From Schlesneria sp. (GTDB lineage: Bacteria > Planctomycetota > Planctomycetia > Planctomycetales > Planctomycetaceae), in the NCBI GenBank assembly GCA_025353525.1, contig JANXOO010001390.1:1-7385 (forward strand): a stretch of 7,385 bases of DNA, written 5' to 3'. Under the pieces are notes generated by a model. That model worked only from the letters and a program-made list of their open reading frames with translations. It was not told where the DNA came from and did not search any database. Position numbers and translations under genes: made by a program. Positions 5,185 through 7,385 of the stretch are shown in pieces. The stretch's first letter is position 1, and each line of letters starts with the position of its first letter.

Positions 5185-7178
5185 TGAAACTTGGCGACAA
5201 CGCGGTTTATATCGGCCTGGCGGCCCTTGGCCTGGGCATGGTGATCTTTTTGCACGAACTGGGTCACTTTGCGGTGGCCAAGTGGTGCAACGTTTATGTC
5301 GAACGATTCAGTATCGGGTTTGGACCAGTCTTCCTGAGTCGCAAATGGGGTGAAACGGAATACGCCCTGTCACTGATTCCGTTTGGCGGCTATGTCAAAA
5401 TGCTTGGACAGGACGATGCTGATCCAAGTCAATTGACAAACGAAGAAATCGCTCAGGACCCCCGTTCGTACGTCGCCAAGTCGGTTTTCCAAAGAATGGC
5501 GATCATCTCGGCAGGCGTGACGATGAACGTACTCACTGCGTTTCTCTTCTTCATCATCGCTTTCATGGTCGGCTTTCCGACCTCACCATCACTGATCGGC
5601 GACGTAAGGCCCGGTATGCCCGCCTGGGAGTCAGGGATCGAAGCGGGCGACCGTATCACCAGAATCAACAACGGAAAAGTCACGACGTTTCAGGAATTGC
5701 AACTTGGGGTTGCGCTGTCATCGGGGCCGCTGAAGCTGGAAGGAAACCACGCCAACGGAACTCCGTTCGAGATTACCGTCGATCCCGATGCCACGGGATC
5801 GCATCCGCAAATCGGCGTTGTTCCGATGGAAAGCCTGATCGTCTACAAGACCTTGTCAGGCCAGGCGACAACGCGTGCAACGCAAACGTTTGAAGCGGGT
5901 GACACGGTTACGAAAGTTGGCGGTCAACCCGTAAACACCTCTGTCGAATTTCATCGGGCGGTTGCCGCCAATTCAGCCAATTCGCTGGACATAACTGTTG
6001 AACGCAAACTCAAACCCGAGGGAAAATCAACAGAACGCCCCGCAACTCACGAAGTCACGATGACGATCACCGACAACTTCTTTCGAACGCTCGGATTAAC
6101 ACTCGACTCGGGTCCGATCGCAGCGATCCGACGAGGCTCGCCAGCGGAAAAGGCCGGATTGAAAAAAGGCGATAAACTCGCCAATCTCGATGGTCTCGAC
6201 ATCGGCACAAAGATCGACCCGTTGAAACTTCCGGTTGAATTCGCAAAGCGCGCCGGGAAGGAAATCGATGTCGTTGTGACGCGTCAGATTGTTGGCGGCG
6301 GACAGGAAAGTGTCAGCGTCAAACTGGTACCCGATGATATCCCTGGCTGGCTGGACCAACCCGAACGGAAAGGCGAACCCCTTTCAATCCCGTCGATCGG
6401 AGCCGCATTTCACATCCTTCCGGTCATTCTCGCAGTGGAACCAGGCAGTTTGGCCGAGAAAGCCGGAGCCAAACCTGGTCCGATCAAACAAATGACACTG
6501 GTCCGGCGAAAGGATATTCCGGGCAATACCGATGAATTGAATAATGATTCCTACGTCATCCCGTTTGAAGATGTCAAAGACGAAATCAACAGTAACAATT
6601 GCGCATTCGCATTCTGGCGAATTCAGCAGTTTCCTGGACGAAGAGTCTTTCTTACGCTGATGGAAGACGGAAAACCCAAAGATGTCGAACTTGAACCGCA
6701 GTTGGACAAGAGCTGGCCATTGCCGATCATCGGATTGTATTTCGAAGCCGAGCAGTTGACCCTGAAGGCGGACTCATTCGGAGAAGCCTGCGCGATGTCC
6801 ATCGCCTACACCCGAAGTTCGGCACTCAATATCTACATGACATTGCGGAGTCTTGTCACGAGAAGGGTCTCATACAAGGAACTGCACGGGCCACTCGGTA
6901 TCGCTAACGCCGCCTATCAGGTTGCCCAGCAGGGCCCGATCGCGATGTTGCTGTTTCTCGGTTTCCTCAGCGTCAACCTGGCGGTGATCAATTTTCTGCC
7001 GATTCCGGTCCTTGACGGTGGCCATATGGTGTTTTTGATATGGGAAGCGTGTACACGACGAAAACCGAGTGAACGGGTCGTGATCGGAACCACGTATGCG
7101 GGCCTGGCCTTCCTGGCTTGTCTGATGGCACTCGTCCTGTACCTCGATATCTTCGTACATTCATACCCGAAGAAATAA
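5160..7178 (+). CDS. rseP: RIP (site-2) zinc metalloprotease, RseP family, with enlarged PDZ region
   Basis: RseP-type proteases cut transmembrane segments of regulatory proteins within the membrane, classically the anti-sigma factor RseA after a first periplasmic cut. From the GTG at 5160 the product has 672 residues. Zinc ligands are in HELGH (H32, E33, H36) in the first hydrophobic segment (about 15-40), and the third ligand is D619 in NFLPIPVLDGGH (611-622). A second membrane segment spans about 116-141, a third about 595-617, and a fourth lies near the C-terminus. Between segments two and three there are about 450 residues, much longer than the two-PDZ section of the 450-residue E. coli enzyme. 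PDZ-like cores are seen near 146-215 (AWESGIEAGDRITRIN), 240-290 (FEAGDTVTKVGGQPV, partial), 315-380 (SPAEKAGLKKGDKLANLDG) and 423-520 (PGSLAEKAGAKPG, diverged). It overlaps dxr by 25 bases. Neither its substrate nor a sigma/anti-sigma pair is visible here. Confidence 0.93.
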   Translation: MEILAIDLMKLGDNAVYIGLAALGLGMVIFLHELGHFAVAKWCNVYVERFSIGFGPVFLSRKWGETEYALSLIPFGGYVKMLGQDDADPSQLTNEEIAQDPRSYVAKSVFQRMAIISAGVTMNVLTAFLFFIIAFMVGFPTSPSLIGDVRPGMPAWESGIEAGDRITRINNGKVTTFQELQLGVALSSGPLKLEGNHANGTPFEITVDPDATGSHPQIGVVPMESLIVYKTLSGQATTRATQTFEAGDTVTKVGGQPVNTSVEFHRAVAANSANSLDITVERKLKPEGKSTERPATHEVTMTITDNFFRTLGLTLDSGPIAAIRRGSPAEKAGLKKGDKLANLDGLDIGTKIDPLKLPVEFAKRAGKEIDVVVTRQIVGGGQESVSVKLVPDDIPGWLDQPERKGEPLSIPSIGAAFHILPVILAVEPGSLAEKAGAKPGPIKQMTLVRRKDIPGNTDELNNDSYVIPFEDVKDEINSNNCAFAFWRIQQFPGRRVFLTLMEDGKPKDVELEPQLDKSWPLPIIGLYFEAEQLTLKADSFGEACAMSIAYTRSSALNIYMTLRSLVTRRVSYKELHGPLGIANAAYQVAQQGPIAMLLFLGFLSVNLAVINFLPIPVLDGGHMVFLIWEACTRRKPSERVVIGTTYAGLAFLACLMALVLYLDIFVHSYPKK

Positions 7179-7205
7179 CCTGCCCCTGCACCTCAGTCCC
7201 ATCGC

Positions 7206-7258
7206 AACCGGTGTGAGCGGCGGACGGCAAGAGAAAAGGCTTACAACTGTCGCCGGTT
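7206..7258 (+). terminator. weak candidate terminator stem after rseP
   Basis: AACCGGTG (7206-7213) can pair with CGCCGGTT (7251-7258), eight pairs with one G-U, and TT follows directly, making a run of four T. The intervening loop of about 37 bases is long for an intrinsic terminator and the T-run is short. It may end the dxr-rseP transcript or be a chance pairing before queA. Confidence 0.2.
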
Positions 7259-7318
7259 TTCGCTAATGCCGCCAATGGAATACCTGCGACGAATAGCACG
7301 AACGGGGATTGGCAACGA

Positions 7319-7385
7319 ATGCCTGGCGAGGATCGACTTTCCACTTATGACTACGCGTTGCCCGACGCGTTGATCGCAAAAGAAC
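7319..7385 (+). CDS. queA: S-adenosylmethionine:tRNA ribosyltransferase-isomerase, 5' part only
   Basis: QueA transfers and rearranges the ribosyl part of SAM onto preQ1 in tRNA to give epoxyqueuosine. Only the first 22 codons are present before the window ends. From the ATG at 7319 the product reads MPGEDRLSTYDYALPDALIA followed by KE. This matches the family's N-terminal pattern of a short leader, then (F/Y)DYxLPxxLIAxxP. GGGGA at 7304-7308 lies 10 bases upstream as a possible ribosome binding site. The 140-base gap after rseP contains no other gene. The call depends on a short but characteristic stretch; catalytic regions cannot be examined. Confidence 0.8.
   Translation, partial: MPGEDRLSTYDYALPDALIAKE

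Noticed and set aside
1..7385. Mobile element, CRISPR array, defence island or horizontally acquired block
   Set aside because: No transposase, integrase, direct repeat array or terminal repeat was seen, and codon use looks similar in all genes by eye.

Overview
The window looks like part of the chromosome of a planctomycete. The GC content is moderate by eye. The strongest taxonomic cue is a Tat-exported DUF1501 protein, a family hugely expanded in Planctomycetes. A Minf_1886-type small protein, typical of the Planctomycetes-Verrucomicrobia group, supports the same placement. The assignment is inferred from gene content only; no rRNA or other marker is present.

Layout, left to right. (1) Positions 2-832, plus strand: the C-terminal three quarters of an ArsS-type radical SAM/Cys-rich protein (arsenosugar biosynthesis); its SAM-cluster end lies outside the window. 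(2) 855-2402, plus strand: a DUF1501 protein with a twin-arginine signal, 22 bases after arsS and probably co-transcribed with it. (3) 2392-3598, minus strand: a two-gene unit convergent with the DUF1501 gene and overlapping its 3' end by 11 bases. Its first gene is a 127-residue Minf_1886-like protein. Its second is a membrane protein that matches the transmembrane half of FlhB/YscU type III export switch proteins but stops before the self-cleaving NPTH domain. (4) 3599-3999: a divergent intergenic region of about 400 bases with two inverted repeats and a plausible sigma70-like promoter. (5) 4000-7178, plus strand: dxr (MEP isoprenoid pathway) and, overlapping its end, an RseP-type site-2 protease with an enlarged PDZ-containing periplasmic section. 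(6) 7319-7385, plus strand: the first 22 codons of queA (queuosine tRNA modification), cut by the window end.

The right half is conserved housekeeping: isoprenoid precursor synthesis, membrane proteolysis and tRNA modification, with dxr and rseP translationally coupled. The left half is more lineage-specific. The item that best deserves a second look is the orphan FlhB-like protein without a switch domain, paired with a protein of unknown function. No mobile element, CRISPR array, tRNA, rRNA or obvious defence system was seen.
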